Shown in pieces: positions 45,318 to 54,156 of a DNA stretch of 64,000 bases. How positions within the stretch are numbered: the stretch's first letter is position 1; each line of letters opens with the position of its first letter. Both the position numbers and the translations under genes were made by a program. The DNA is taken from the NCBI GenBank assembly GCA_022651005.1, contig JALCQD010000004.1:124001-188000 (forward strand), in the 5' to 3' direction. The stretch is from Bifidobacteriaceae bacterium (lineage in GTDB: Bacteria; Actinomycetota; Actinomycetes; Actinomycetales; Bifidobacteriaceae). The notes beneath the pieces were generated by a model. The model did no database searches, was not told the origin of the DNA, and was given only the letters and a program-made list of their open reading frames with translations.

Positions 45318-46541
45318 ATGCTCGAAACGAATAAGCCGTCGTTTGGTGTTCTCGATGACGTGAAGGTGGTGTTCTCCGCCATGGAGATCGCAGCCCCTTC
45401 GGCCGCTGAGATCATGTCGGAGTGGGGCGCGGACGTGACATGGATGGAGAATCCATGGAGCGGTGATTCCATGCGTGACACGAAGTGGGTCAAGGAGATG
45501 GAGCGCCGCAACATGCGCTCGATCTCAATGAACCAGTTCTCCGACGAGGGCAAGGAAATTCTGAAGGCGCTCGTGAAGGATGCCGACATCTTCATCGAGT
45601 CCAACAAGGGACCGGTGTTCGAGCGCAAGGGCATCACGGATGAATACCTGTGGGAGGTCAATCCCAAGCTCGTCATTGTGCACGTTTCCGGATTTGGTCA
45701 CACGGGCGTCCCCGAGCGTACCAACACCGCCGCGTACGATCTCACGGTCGCCGCTTATGCCGGTGTTGTTGCTCAGAACGGAACTCCGGAGCAGCCAATG
45801 GGCACTCACCCCTACGCGGGTGACTACTTCAACTCCCTCATGATCGTGTCGTCCGCGCTCGCGGCGCTGCACAGGGCCGAGAAGACCGGCAAGGGAGAGT
45901 CCATCGACATGGCAATGCACGAGACTCTGCTGCGCGTGGGCACGTATTACATGATGGATTATCTCAACGATGGCATCAAGTACCCGCGCCCCGGCGGCCG
46001 TCATCAGAACCTCTGCGCCATTGGAGAGTACAAGTGCAAGGACGGGTTCATTGCACTGTGCGTCTATGGCGTCAAGCAGAACAAGTATCTGCTGGAGAGC
46101 ATCGGCCTCGGAGACCTGTGGGGAACCGAGGATATTCCTGAGGATTCCTCGGCGTTGTGGCTGTCTAATCCGCAGGCGAAGCTCATCGAGTCGAAACTCG
46201 ATGAGTACCTCGCCACACAGTCCAAGTACGACGTGGAGAAGGATTTCAGCGCTCACGCCATGGCCGCCCAGGTCATCAACGAGTTCGAAGACGTTCTCTC
46301 GGACGAGCACATCCAGGCACGCGAGGACTTCATCGAATGGAAGAACCGCGACGGCAAGACGGTCAAGGGACTCAACACCGTTCCGAAGTTCAAGAACAAT
46401 CCCGGTGGCTTCTGGCGCCCGACCCCGGCTCTGGGAGAGGACTCTCTTGATCTTCTGCGCCGCGCAGGATTCTCCGACGATCGCATCGAAGAGTTCAAGA
46501 AGAATGGCGTGGTGAAGTTCGCGGAAGATCAAGAAAACTGA
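45318..46541 (+). CDS. caiB: CaiB-like carnitine/crotonobetaine CoA-transferase
   Basis: The 407-residue class III CoA-transferase matches E. coli CaiB along its length (405 residues): VVFSAMEIAAPSAAEI, IFIESNKGPVFERKGITDEY, NPKLVIVHVSGFGHTG, GKGESIDMAMHETLLRVG and VPKFKNNPGGFWR. The catalytic Asp sits in HPYAGDYFNSL at residue 169 of the start used here, the position reported for E. coli CaiB. It swaps CoA between gamma-butyrobetainyl-CoA or crotonobetainyl-CoA and carnitine. AAGGAGG fits the ATG at 45318 better than the one at 45315. It lies 46 bp after caiA. Confidence 0.9.
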   Translation: MLETNKPSFGVLDDVKVVFSAMEIAAPSAAEIMSEWGADVTWMENPWSGDSMRDTKWVKEMERRNMRSISMNQFSDEGKEILKALVKDADIFIESNKGPVFERKGITDEYLWEVNPKLVIVHVSGFGHTGVPERTNTAAYDLTVAAYAGVVAQNGTPEQPMGTHPYAGDYFNSLMIVSSALAALHRAEKTGKGESIDMAMHETLLRVGTYYMMDYLNDGIKYPRPGGRHQNLCAIGEYKCKDGFIALCVYGVKQNKYLLESIGLGDLWGTEDIPEDSSALWLSNPQAKLIESKLDEYLATQSKYDVEKDFSAHAMAAQVINEFEDVLSDEHIQAREDFIEWKNRDGKTVKGLNTVPKFKNNPGGFWRPTPALGEDSLDLLRRAGFSDDRIEEFKKNGVVKFAEDQEN

Positions 46542-46598
46542 GAACACATCAGTGACCGTGGCAGGGACAGCAACGACAAAGCACAGGATTTGGAGAAG

Positions 46599-48158
46599 AT
46601 GAATAGCAGCGAAAAGGGAACCACTCTCCGCACCATGTGGGATTACCAGGTGAGTGCTCACCCGCAGGCTACCTTCTTGTGCTTCGTCGTCGCTGACTCT
46701 GCCGAGACGAGCGAATACAGTTACGCGGAATTTGACCGCCGCGTCAATCGCTCTGCCAATCTCTTGATGAGCATGGGCGTATCTCACGGCGATCGTGTGG
46801 CGCTTCAGCTTCACAACTCCGTGGAGTTTGTGGAATGCCTCCTCGCCCTAGCGAAAATCGGGGGAGTCTGCGTGCCGCTCAACGCCGCAAACACAGCGAG
46901 CGAATGCGGCTACATTCTCGACACATGTGGCGTGAGTTTGCTTATCTCAGATCCCGCGCTGTACAAGGAACCCGGAATGAGTGGGCTGATTGACCATGTG
47001 CTGCTCACGGATCCGAATGCGACGACGGGATACCAACGGCTGCGCGACGCGCAGCGCGACGTGCTCGGTCCCGTGGAGGATCTTCGGGGCTCCGACCTCG
47101 TGGAGATCATGTTCACCTCAGGGACAACGGCCAATCCCAAGGGTGTGATGTTGACCAACGCCAACTTCCTGTTCTCGGGATGGTACGTCAATTGGCAGCT
47201 CGCCATGAATCCCCAGGATCGGTATTTCACCACGATGGCGGTGACACACGCCAACTTCCAGCTGTCGGCATTGACGCCAGTCATCACATCGGGGTCCACA
47301 CTGATACTGGTGAACCGCTTTTCGGCGACGCGCTTCTGGCGAGAGGTGCGCTACACCGAGGCTACGCTCGTGCAGTCGATGGCCATGATTGCGCACACCA
47401 CCATGGTGCAGCCCGTGAATCCGCACGAGAAAGACCATCACGTGCGCTACGTCCATTATTTCCTTCCCCTGAAAGACGAGGAGAAGGAAGCGTACGAGCG
47501 TCGTTTCAACGTCACGATTGTCAACAACTACGGTTCGTCCGAGTCACTTGTGGGGGTCATCACCGATGTCCCCTTCGGCCCTACCAATTGGCCTTCCATC
47601 GGCCGAGTGGGATTGGGCTATGGGGTGCGCATTGTGGATGGCGAAGGTCACGACGTGGCTGCAAACGAGTGTGGGGAGATTCTCATCAAGGGTATTCCCG
47701 GGGTGAGTCTGATGCTGGGCTACTGGCACGATGACGAGGCCACTGCACAGGCGCTCGACGCCGACGGTTGGTACCACTCGGGTGATTTTGGCTGGTGCGA
47801 CGACCGCGGTTGGTATTTCTTCGCCGGCAGGGGAGCGGACCTCATCAAACGCGCCGGTGAGAACGTTTCCGCACTGTGCGTGGAGCAGGTGTTGATCCAC
47901 GCGCCGGGCGTGGAAGACGCTGCTGTGTTCGGAATCCCTGATGCAGTGCGCGATGAAGCGGTAGTTGCGGTTGTGGTACCAAGTGCCGGCGCACACCCGA
48001 CAGAACAGAGTATCGAGGAATACGCATCACAGCATCTGGCGTATTTCAAAGTGCCATCAATTATTGAATTTCGTGAGAGTCTTCCCCGTGGCCACTACGG
48101 GAAGGTCCTCAAAAATGAGCTACGCGAAGAAGCGAAGCTCACCTATGGAAAGGAATAG
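46599..48158 (+). CDS. caiC: CaiC-like carnitine/crotonobetaine CoA ligase
   Basis: The 519-residue adenylate-forming ligase corresponds to E. coli CaiC (517 residues): LRTMWDYQV, VALQLHNSVEFVECLLALAKIG, the AMP motif FTSGTTANPKGVMLT, NNYGSSESLVGVITD, WPSIGRVGLGYGVRI, GWYHSGDFGW and KRAGENVSALCVEQVL. It charges carnitine, crotonobetaine or gamma-butyrobetaine with CoA using ATP, priming the cycle that CaiB then sustains. The ATG at 46599 follows GGAGAAG; an in-frame TTG three codons earlier is an alternative. Confidence 0.88.
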   Translation: MNSSEKGTTLRTMWDYQVSAHPQATFLCFVVADSAETSEYSYAEFDRRVNRSANLLMSMGVSHGDRVALQLHNSVEFVECLLALAKIGGVCVPLNAANTASECGYILDTCGVSLLISDPALYKEPGMSGLIDHVLLTDPNATTGYQRLRDAQRDVLGPVEDLRGSDLVEIMFTSGTTANPKGVMLTNANFLFSGWYVNWQLAMNPQDRYFTTMAVTHANFQLSALTPVITSGSTLILVNRFSATRFWREVRYTEATLVQSMAMIAHTTMVQPVNPHEKDHHVRYVHYFLPLKDEEKEAYERRFNVTIVNNYGSSESLVGVITDVPFGPTNWPSIGRVGLGYGVRIVDGEGHDVAANECGEILIKGIPGVSLMLGYWHDDEATAQALDADGWYHSGDFGWCDDRGWYFFAGRGADLIKRAGENVSALCVEQVLIHAPGVEDAAVFGIPDAVRDEAVVAVVVPSAGAHPTEQSIEEYASQHLAYFKVPSIIEFRESLPRGHYGKVLKNELREEAKLTYGKE

Positions 48159-48160
48159 CA

Positions 48161-49042
48161 ATGGGAAGAATCAAGACTGAAATGGTGGGACAGACCTTCG
48201 GTCCCTTCGTGAAGGACTACACCTTCAAGGATCTCGAGCTCTTCGCACTTGGCTGTGGAGCGGGCATCGATGGCAAGGACGGTCTGGAGTACATCAACGA
48301 AAAGGATGCCACCAACCCCCAGCTCAAGGTGCTTCCGATGTTTGGCGCCATGCTGATCGTGGATCAGAAGGTCACCAAGACCATTGACTATGGCTATAAC
48401 TACGCGGGGTCCCTCCATTGGGGCTTCGACATCAAGTTCAACCAACCCATCACGAAGATGAGCGATCACCTCGAGACGAAGGTCAAGCTCGCGGGTCTCT
48501 ACGACCGCGGCGAAGGCAAGGGCCTTCTGGCTCAGCACGTCGGCGAGACTTTTGACTCCGACGGCAACCTGCTGTTCACCAACGAATCGTGGGATTGCCT
48601 GATTTATGACGGTGGCTGGGGTGGCCCCAAGCCCCCGAAGGACATCGTTGAGATGCCGGATCGCGCAGCCGACAAGGTGTGCGTGGAGCGCATCCCCGAG
48701 AACCAGGCGCTCATTTATCGTCTTTCCGGAGATTGGCACCCGCAGCACATCGACTGGGATTATGCGGCAGAGAACGGCGAGCCTCGCCCGATTCTTCACG
48801 CCATCTCCTACGCCGGTGTTGTGATGCGTCACGCCATCAACGAGTTCATGCCGGGCGAGCCCGAGCGCATCACTCGCTTCAAGACGCGCATCACCTCTCC
48901 TGTGCTTCCGGGCTCAACCCTCAAGGTTGAACTATGGAAGGTGGCCCCTGGTGAGCTGCGCTTCCGCCTCGTTGATGCTGATGCCGAAGAGACAGGTGCA
49001 AAGCCGCACCTCAACTGGGGCATCATCGAATACAAGGAGTAA
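48161..49042 (+). CDS. MaoC-type (enoyl-CoA hydratase 2-like) double-hotdog protein
   Basis: The 293-residue protein has two hotdog halves. The N-terminal half matches the fatty-acid-synthase/MFE-2 N domain (FKDLELFALGCGAG, LPMFGAMLI) and the C-terminal half the MaoC core with the hydratase-2 motif LSGDWHPQHID (Asp191 and His196 in the catalytic spacing; the usual Asn after Trp is His193) and ILHAISYAGV, where the usual Gly is Ala. Such enzymes add water to trans-2-enoyl-CoA to give D-3-hydroxyacyl-CoA. Starting 2 bp after caiC, it stands in the place of CaiD, a crotonase in E. coli. The substrate is inferred from the neighbours. Confidence 0.82.
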   Translation: MGRIKTEMVGQTFGPFVKDYTFKDLELFALGCGAGIDGKDGLEYINEKDATNPQLKVLPMFGAMLIVDQKVTKTIDYGYNYAGSLHWGFDIKFNQPITKMSDHLETKVKLAGLYDRGEGKGLLAQHVGETFDSDGNLLFTNESWDCLIYDGGWGGPKPPKDIVEMPDRAADKVCVERIPENQALIYRLSGDWHPQHIDWDYAAENGEPRPILHAISYAGVVMRHAINEFMPGEPERITRFKTRITSPVLPGSTLKVELWKVAPGELRFRLVDADAEETGAKPHLNWGIIEYKE

Positions 49043-49050
49043 TTGATCGT

Positions 49051-49123
49051 CACTGCGAAGCGGGGCATCCGGAAACTCCACCAGGATTCGTCAGGGGTTT
49101 CTCGGAGGTCCCGCTTCGCAGTG
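49051..49123 (+). promoter_or_regulatory. Structured intergenic element between maoC-like and yaaU-like genes
   Basis: CACTGCGAAGCGGG (49051-49064) and its exact complement CCCGCTTCGCAGTG (49110-49123) enclose 45 nt that contain a second stem, CCGGAAAC with GTTTCTCGG. No U tract follows. It could be an attenuator, processing or stabilising structure within the operon. Confidence 0.55.
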
Positions 49124-49176
49124 TGCGGGTGTGTGATATTTCGCGAAAAGACGTGTGGAAAATGGAGGGTGTCTAA

Positions 49177-50508
49177 ATGACTGGAAGCACAGAGAGAATT
49201 CACCTCGATGATGTCGCCATGACACCTTTCCTCAGGCGCGTCACAGTGTTTTCCTCGGGTGGTCCTTTCTTGGAGGGCTACGTTCTCTCCATCATCGGAG
49301 TGGCGCTCACGCAGATGTCGGGCGTTCTCCACATCGACAATCATTGGAGTGGCCTCATCGGCGTGGCCGCGCTTGTCGGCGTCTTCTTGGGAGCCTCTGT
49401 GGGAGGTTGGCTCACCGATATGGTGGGGCGCAAGAAGATGTTCATCATCGATGTTGCGAGCATCATCGTCTTTTCACTCTTGTCCGCTTTCGTGCAGAAT
49501 GCTCTCGAGATTGTCATTCTGCGATTCCTCGTGGGGGTTGTTGTAGGAGCGGATTACCCCATCGCCACCTCGATGATCACCGAGTTCACACCGCGCAAAT
49601 ACCGCGCATATTCGATGGGCTTCCTGGCGGCAGTCTGGTACCTTGGCGCCAACATCGCGTACGTGGTGGGCTATTTTATCGAGGGCATCCCCAACGGGTG
49701 GCGCTGGATGCTGGCGTCTACCATCGTGCCCTGCGTCATAATTCTTCTCGGACGCTGGTCCATTCCAGAATCTCCGCGATGGCTCATGTCGAAGGGACGC
49801 ATGGACGAGGCGAATGAGGTCATCAAGCATCTGTTTGGCGCAGACGTTGTGCTTGACGACGAACCCGCAGTGAAAACGGATATCCGCAAGGTCTTCCATG
49901 GGCAGTATCTCAAGCGAGTTCTTTTCGTGGCCGTCATCTGGCTATGCCAGGCCATTCCGATGTTCGCTATCTACACCTACGGTCCCACCATCATGAATGC
50001 TATGGGGGTGGGCGAGGGCAGAAGCCAGCTGCTGGGCGAAATCATCGTCGGCACCTTCTTCCTCATCGGCACTATTCCCGCTATGTTCCTCGCCGAGAGC
50101 TGGGGTCGGCGGCCTCTCGTCATCTGGAGCTTTGCCGCCATGGCCGTGGCTCTCTTCATCCTGGGACTTTTGCCGCATGCCTCCATCGTTGTTGTGGTTG
50201 TCCTCTTCGGCATTTATGCGCTGTGCGCGGGAGGCCCTGGGAACCTTCAGTGGTTGTATCCCACGGAGCTTTTTCCCACTGAAATCAGGGCGTCCGCGAT
50301 GGGCATTGCCACTGCAATGAGCCGCATTGGAACCGTCGTGACCACCTATATTTTGCCGGCATTCTTGAGCAAACACGGCAGCACGTCCATCATGATCATC
50401 GGTGCAGTCATCTCCCTGGCGGGATTCCTCATTTCCGTGGTGTGGGCACCGGAAACAAAGGGGCGGTCGCTGACGGAAACGAGTTCAACGCACTTTGCGG
50501 GTAAATGA
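49177..50508 (+). CDS. yaaU: YaaU-like MFS transporter, likely carnitine/crotonobetaine carrier
   Basis: The 443-residue sugar-porter-fold MFS protein has 12 helices and resembles E. coli YaaU (next to cai-fix genes there) closely: SSGGPFLEGYVLSIIGVAL, IGADYPIATSMITEF-type loop (VGADYPIATSMITEF), PESPRWLMSKGR, IPMFAIYTYGPTI, GGPGNLQWLYPTELFPTEIRASA and APETKGRSLTETS. The DMVGRKKMF motif A after helix 2 is intact. YaaU has no proven substrate, but its fixed linkage to carnitine genes makes betaine transport plausible. GGAGGG precedes the ATG. Confidence 0.85.
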   Translation: MTGSTERIHLDDVAMTPFLRRVTVFSSGGPFLEGYVLSIIGVALTQMSGVLHIDNHWSGLIGVAALVGVFLGASVGGWLTDMVGRKKMFIIDVASIIVFSLLSAFVQNALEIVILRFLVGVVVGADYPIATSMITEFTPRKYRAYSMGFLAAVWYLGANIAYVVGYFIEGIPNGWRWMLASTIVPCVIILLGRWSIPESPRWLMSKGRMDEANEVIKHLFGADVVLDDEPAVKTDIRKVFHGQYLKRVLFVAVIWLCQAIPMFAIYTYGPTIMNAMGVGEGRSQLLGEIIVGTFFLIGTIPAMFLAESWGRRPLVIWSFAAMAVALFILGLLPHASIVVVVVLFGIYALCAGGPGNLQWLYPTELFPTEIRASAMGIATAMSRIGTVVTTYILPAFLSKHGSTSIMIIGAVISLAGFLISVVWAPETKGRSLTETSSTHFAGK

Positions 50509-50562
50509 CGAGTAAGGTGCTGCGTCTGTGCAAAAAATAACTTCACAAAGGAGTGAGGTCCC

Positions 50563-51234
50563 ATGTATTCACAAGAAGTAATGGTCCTTGGCTCGCGATG
50601 GCAGACCAATTGTTATCTGTTGACGAGTGCCACTGCCGATGGGCGCGAGGAGACGCTGATCATCGACCCGGGCGATGAGCCTGAGCGTCTCATCAGCTAT
50701 GTGAAACGGCGCAATATCACCGTTGTCGGAGCCGTTGCGACGCACGCCCATAACGATCATATTGGTGCCATGCTCGAGCTGCGGTCTCAGCTGGGCATTC
50801 CCATCATGATTCACGCCGACGATCTTGAAATGGCGAGTGATCCCGAGCTTTCCGGTTTTTTTGAGGAACCGGGGAATGAGAATTACGTGGTGGATCTCTG
50901 GGATCGCGTCCTCAACGAGGGCGACGTCATCTCGTGGGGCAGCGATGTGATGAGAGTTCTGCATACGCCGGGGCATACGCGCGGTGCCATTTGTCTCTGT
51001 GATTGCATCAATCGACGCCTCTTTACAGGAGACACGTTATTTGCCGGGGCCATTGGCCGTACTGATTTTGCGCAAGGTGACGACGACGCCATGTGCAGGA
51101 CCTGCCGCAGGTTGGTGTCGCTCAACGCCGTGCATCCAGGGCTGGAAGTCTATCCGGGGCATGGGCATCCCACCTTTTTGGCGGTAGAGGTAGAACGCAA
51201 CGCTATGTTCAGGAAAATGGCGGGGTTGAACTGA
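50563..51234 (+). CDS. Metallo-beta-lactamase-fold hydrolase (glyoxalase II-like)
   Basis: The 223-residue protein has the zinc-binding signature THAHNDHIGAM near residues 64-74 (HxHxDH), a His in LHTPGHTRGA, the bridging Asp in FTGDTLFAGAIGRTDF and a final His in GHGHPTF. Glyoxalase II-like enzymes cleave thioesters such as S-lactoylglutathione; with a CoA-dependent operon upstream, a thioesterase role is possible but unproven. AAAGGAGTGAGG precedes the start. It lies 54 bp after yaaU and is closed by a terminator. Confidence 0.85.
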   Translation: MYSQEVMVLGSRWQTNCYLLTSATADGREETLIIDPGDEPERLISYVKRRNITVVGAVATHAHNDHIGAMLELRSQLGIPIMIHADDLEMASDPELSGFFEEPGNENYVVDLWDRVLNEGDVISWGSDVMRVLHTPGHTRGAICLCDCINRRLFTGDTLFAGAIGRTDFAQGDDDAMCRTCRRLVSLNAVHPGLEVYPGHGHPTFLAVEVERNAMFRKMAGLN

Positions 51235-51260
51235 AATAGGTGACACTAGGTGACACGACG

Positions 51261-51309
51261 AAAGTGGGGTTGTGCCGTTTCTTTCAGAACGGCGCAACCC
51301 CACTTTTTG
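51261..51309 (+). terminator. Rho-independent terminator of the cai-type operon
   Basis: AAAGTGGGGTTGTGCCGTT pairs with AACGGCGCAACCCCACTTT (one G-U) around TCTTTCAG and ends in TTTTT. It would also serve valS on the minus strand. Confidence 0.9.
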
Positions 51310-51334
51310 CTGTTTTATTGATGCGAATTACTCA

Positions 51335-54100
51335 TTACTTCTTCGGCTTCTTGACCGGGGGCTCACCCAGCTGTGAATCGGAGATGAGGACTTCCGTGTC
51401 GTCGATAGGCGCCACATCCGCAGCGTCATGTGCCTCACTGGCGGAACCGGCGTCAGCAGCTTCGCCCGCGCTGATCTGTGCGAGTTCAAGCTTTCCGGTT
51501 ACACGTCCTGCCTGCGCGATGTCGTCAAGCGCAGCCTTGATGTGTTCGATCCCGGCGGGAACGGCCTTGAGGGTTGCTGCCAGAATCGGAGTCTTCATGG
51601 AGACCTTGGCTTCGGACTTGATCTTCCTCAGGGCCGCAAGCGCGTGACCTGCGTGATCCAGCAGCTCCGGGGGAACCTTCAGCGCGATGGTGGCATAGTA
51701 GCCAGCCTCGGGCCACGGCGCCACGTGCACAGAACCTGCGTCCTCGTGCATCCAGTGCCAGATTTCCTCGGTGGAGAACGGAAGATAGGGAGCAAACAGT
51801 CGAGCAAAGGCGTCAAGACCGATGCCCAGCGTGGTGCGGGCAGACATGATGGCAGCGCCCGAGGGCTCCTTGCCATTCTCGTCCGGGGTGCCATAGGCGC
51901 GGTTCTTCACCAACTCGATGTAGTCGTCGCAGAACTCCCAGAAGAAGGTCTCGATGGTTTCGAGTGCCTTGGCATGGTCGAAGTCTTCCAGGGCCTTGGT
52001 GGCAGTGCGCACCACGCGCGCAAGCTTTGCCATCGTGGCGCGGTCGAGCGGCTCGGTGATCTTGGTGGGATCCCATGCGGCCTGAGCGGACTCACCCACG
52101 TGGTGGTTCTCATCCTCGCGGCCAATGCTGAGCGCGAACTTCGTGGCATTGAGCAGCTTGATGGCGAGGCGACGGCCGATCTTCATCTGGCCGATGTCAT
52201 AGGCGGCATCCGTTCCCAGACGCGCCGAAGCGGCCCAGTAGCGCACGGCGTCAGCGCCGAACTTCTCGATCGGCTCGCTTGGCACCACAACGTTGCCCTT
52301 GGACTTGCTCATCTTCTTGTGGTCGGGATCCAGAATCCACCCAGAGAGCGCGGTGTGCTTCCAGGGGAGAACATGATTCTCGAGGTGAGCGCGTGCCACG
52401 GAGCTGAACAGCCAGGTGCGGATGATGTCCTGACCTTGGGGACGCAGATCCATCGGGAAGGTCTTCTCGAACAGACCATTGCTGTCCTTTTCTTCCCAAT
52501 GCGTCACAATCTGGGGAGTGAGGGAGCTGGTGGCCCAGGTGTCCATGATGTCCTTCTCGGCGGTGAATCCACCAGGAACGTCACGTTGAGATTCCTCGAA
52601 TCCTGCTGGCACATCCGTGGTGGGATCGATCGGCAGAATATCCTCGGAAGGCACGATGGGGTGTGCGTAGTCGGTTTCACCAGAATCTGTCACCGGATAC
52701 CACAGGGGGAACGGTACGCCGAAGAAGCGCTGACGCGACACGAGCCAGTCTCCGTTGAGGCCGTTGACCCAGTTGTCGTAGCGCACGCGCATGAAGCCGG
52801 GATGGAACTGGAGTTCCTTGCCACGCTCGAGCAGTTCGGCGTTGAGCTTCTTGTCGGTTCCGCCATTGCTGAGGTACCACTGGCGCGAGGTGACGATTTC
52901 GAGCGGCTTATCGCCCTTCTCGTAGAAGTTCGTCATGCGCTTGGTGGGTATGGGCTCGCCGTCCATGTCGCCGGAGGCCTGAAGAGCCTCGACAATGACC
53001 TTGCGGGCGGAGAACGTGGTCTTCGTGGCGGTCTCTGCGTAGAGCGCGCGGCCGGCCTCGGAGGTGATCCACTCCGGCGTCTCGGCAGAGATGCGGCCGT
53101 TGCGGGTGATGATTGAGCGTGTGGGCAGCTTGAGATCGCGCCACCACTCCACATCCACCATGTCGCCGAAAGTACAGCACATGGCGATTCCGACGCCCTT
53201 GTCCATCTCGGCCTTGGGGTGGGCGAGCACTGGAACCTTCACGCCGAAAATAGGTGAAGTGACAGTCTTGCCGAACAAGTGCTGGTACCGCGTGTCATCG
53301 GGATGAGCAATGAGTGCCACGCAGGCTCCCAGCAACTCAGGACGCGTGGTCTCGATATAAATCGGGGTGCCGTCCTCGGCATGGAAGGCGATCTTGTGGT
53401 AGAAACCAGGATATTCACGCGACTCGAGCTCAGCCTGGGCTACGGCAGTCTGGAACGTGATGTCCCACAGACCTGGGGCCTCTTGCTGATAGGCCTCGCC
53501 ACGAGCGAGGTTGCGGAGGAATGCTTTTTGCGCCACGCGACGGGGATGTTCGCCAATGGTGTGATACGTCTGGGTCCAATCGATGCTCAGGCCCAGCGTT
53601 TTCCATAGAGCCTCGAATTGCTTCTCATCCTGTGCTGTGAGCTTTTCACACAGCTCGATGAAGTTCTGGCGGCTCACCGGCACCTGGTCGCGTGCCTCAA
53701 TCTTCTTGCCTTCGGTGCCCTCGAACGGAGGCTTAAAGGCGGGATCGTACTTGAGAGAGGTGTCGACGCGCACACCGTAGTAATTCTGCACACGGCGCTC
53801 GGTGGGAAGACCGTTGTCGTCCCAGCCCATCGGGTAGAACACGTCGTAGCCGCGCATGCGCTTGTAGCGGGCCATCACATCCGTGTGCGTGTAGGAGAAC
53901 ACGTGGCCAACGTGAAGGTGACCAGAGACGGTTGGCGGCGGGGTGTCGATTGAGTACACTCCCGTGCGATCCGTATTTCCCTTGAACTTGAAGACTTGGG
54001 ATTCATCCCAGTTCTTCGTCCACTTTTCCTCGAGTCCCTCTACGCCGACGCGGTCGGGCAGGGGAGTCAAATGTGCATGAATAATTCCGTCTGTAGCCAT
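51335..54100 (-). CDS. valS: Valyl-tRNA synthetase
   Basis: The 921-residue class I synthetase starts at the ATG at 54100 (MATDGIIHAHLTPLPDRV); the frame runs open further upstream into the next gene. It has PPPTVSGHLHVGHVFSYTHTD (HIGH equivalent), the editing domain between about residues 200 and 400, and KKMSKSKGN near residue 615. It charges tRNA-Val. The C-terminus lacks a full coiled-coil arm and ends with an Asp/Ala tail. Confidence 0.95.
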   Translation of the reverse strand: MATDGIIHAHLTPLPDRVGVEGLEEKWTKNWDESQVFKFKGNTDRTGVYSIDTPPPTVSGHLHVGHVFSYTHTDVMARYKRMRGYDVFYPMGWDDNGLPTERRVQNYYGVRVDTSLKYDPAFKPPFEGTEGKKIEARDQVPVSRQNFIELCEKLTAQDEKQFEALWKTLGLSIDWTQTYHTIGEHPRRVAQKAFLRNLARGEAYQQEAPGLWDITFQTAVAQAELESREYPGFYHKIAFHAEDGTPIYIETTRPELLGACVALIAHPDDTRYQHLFGKTVTSPIFGVKVPVLAHPKAEMDKGVGIAMCCTFGDMVDVEWWRDLKLPTRSIITRNGRISAETPEWITSEAGRALYAETATKTTFSARKVIVEALQASGDMDGEPIPTKRMTNFYEKGDKPLEIVTSRQWYLSNGGTDKKLNAELLERGKELQFHPGFMRVRYDNWVNGLNGDWLVSRQRFFGVPFPLWYPVTDSGETDYAHPIVPSEDILPIDPTTDVPAGFEESQRDVPGGFTAEKDIMDTWATSSLTPQIVTHWEEKDSNGLFEKTFPMDLRPQGQDIIRTWLFSSVARAHLENHVLPWKHTALSGWILDPDHKKMSKSKGNVVVPSEPIEKFGADAVRYWAASARLGTDAAYDIGQMKIGRRLAIKLLNATKFALSIGREDENHHVGESAQAAWDPTKITEPLDRATMAKLARVVRTATKALEDFDHAKALETIETFFWEFCDDYIELVKNRAYGTPDENGKEPSGAAIMSARTTLGIGLDAFARLFAPYLPFSTEEIWHWMHEDAGSVHVAPWPEAGYYATIALKVPPELLDHAGHALAALRKIKSEAKVSMKTPILAATLKAVPAGIEHIKAALDDIAQAGRVTGKLELAQISAGEAADAGSASEAHDAADVAPIDDTEVLISDSQLGEPPVKKPKK

Positions 54101-54156
54101 AACCGCCAGTTTAGGAAAAGTTAGCGACTTGCGACTGTATTGGTGCCTTATCTGCT

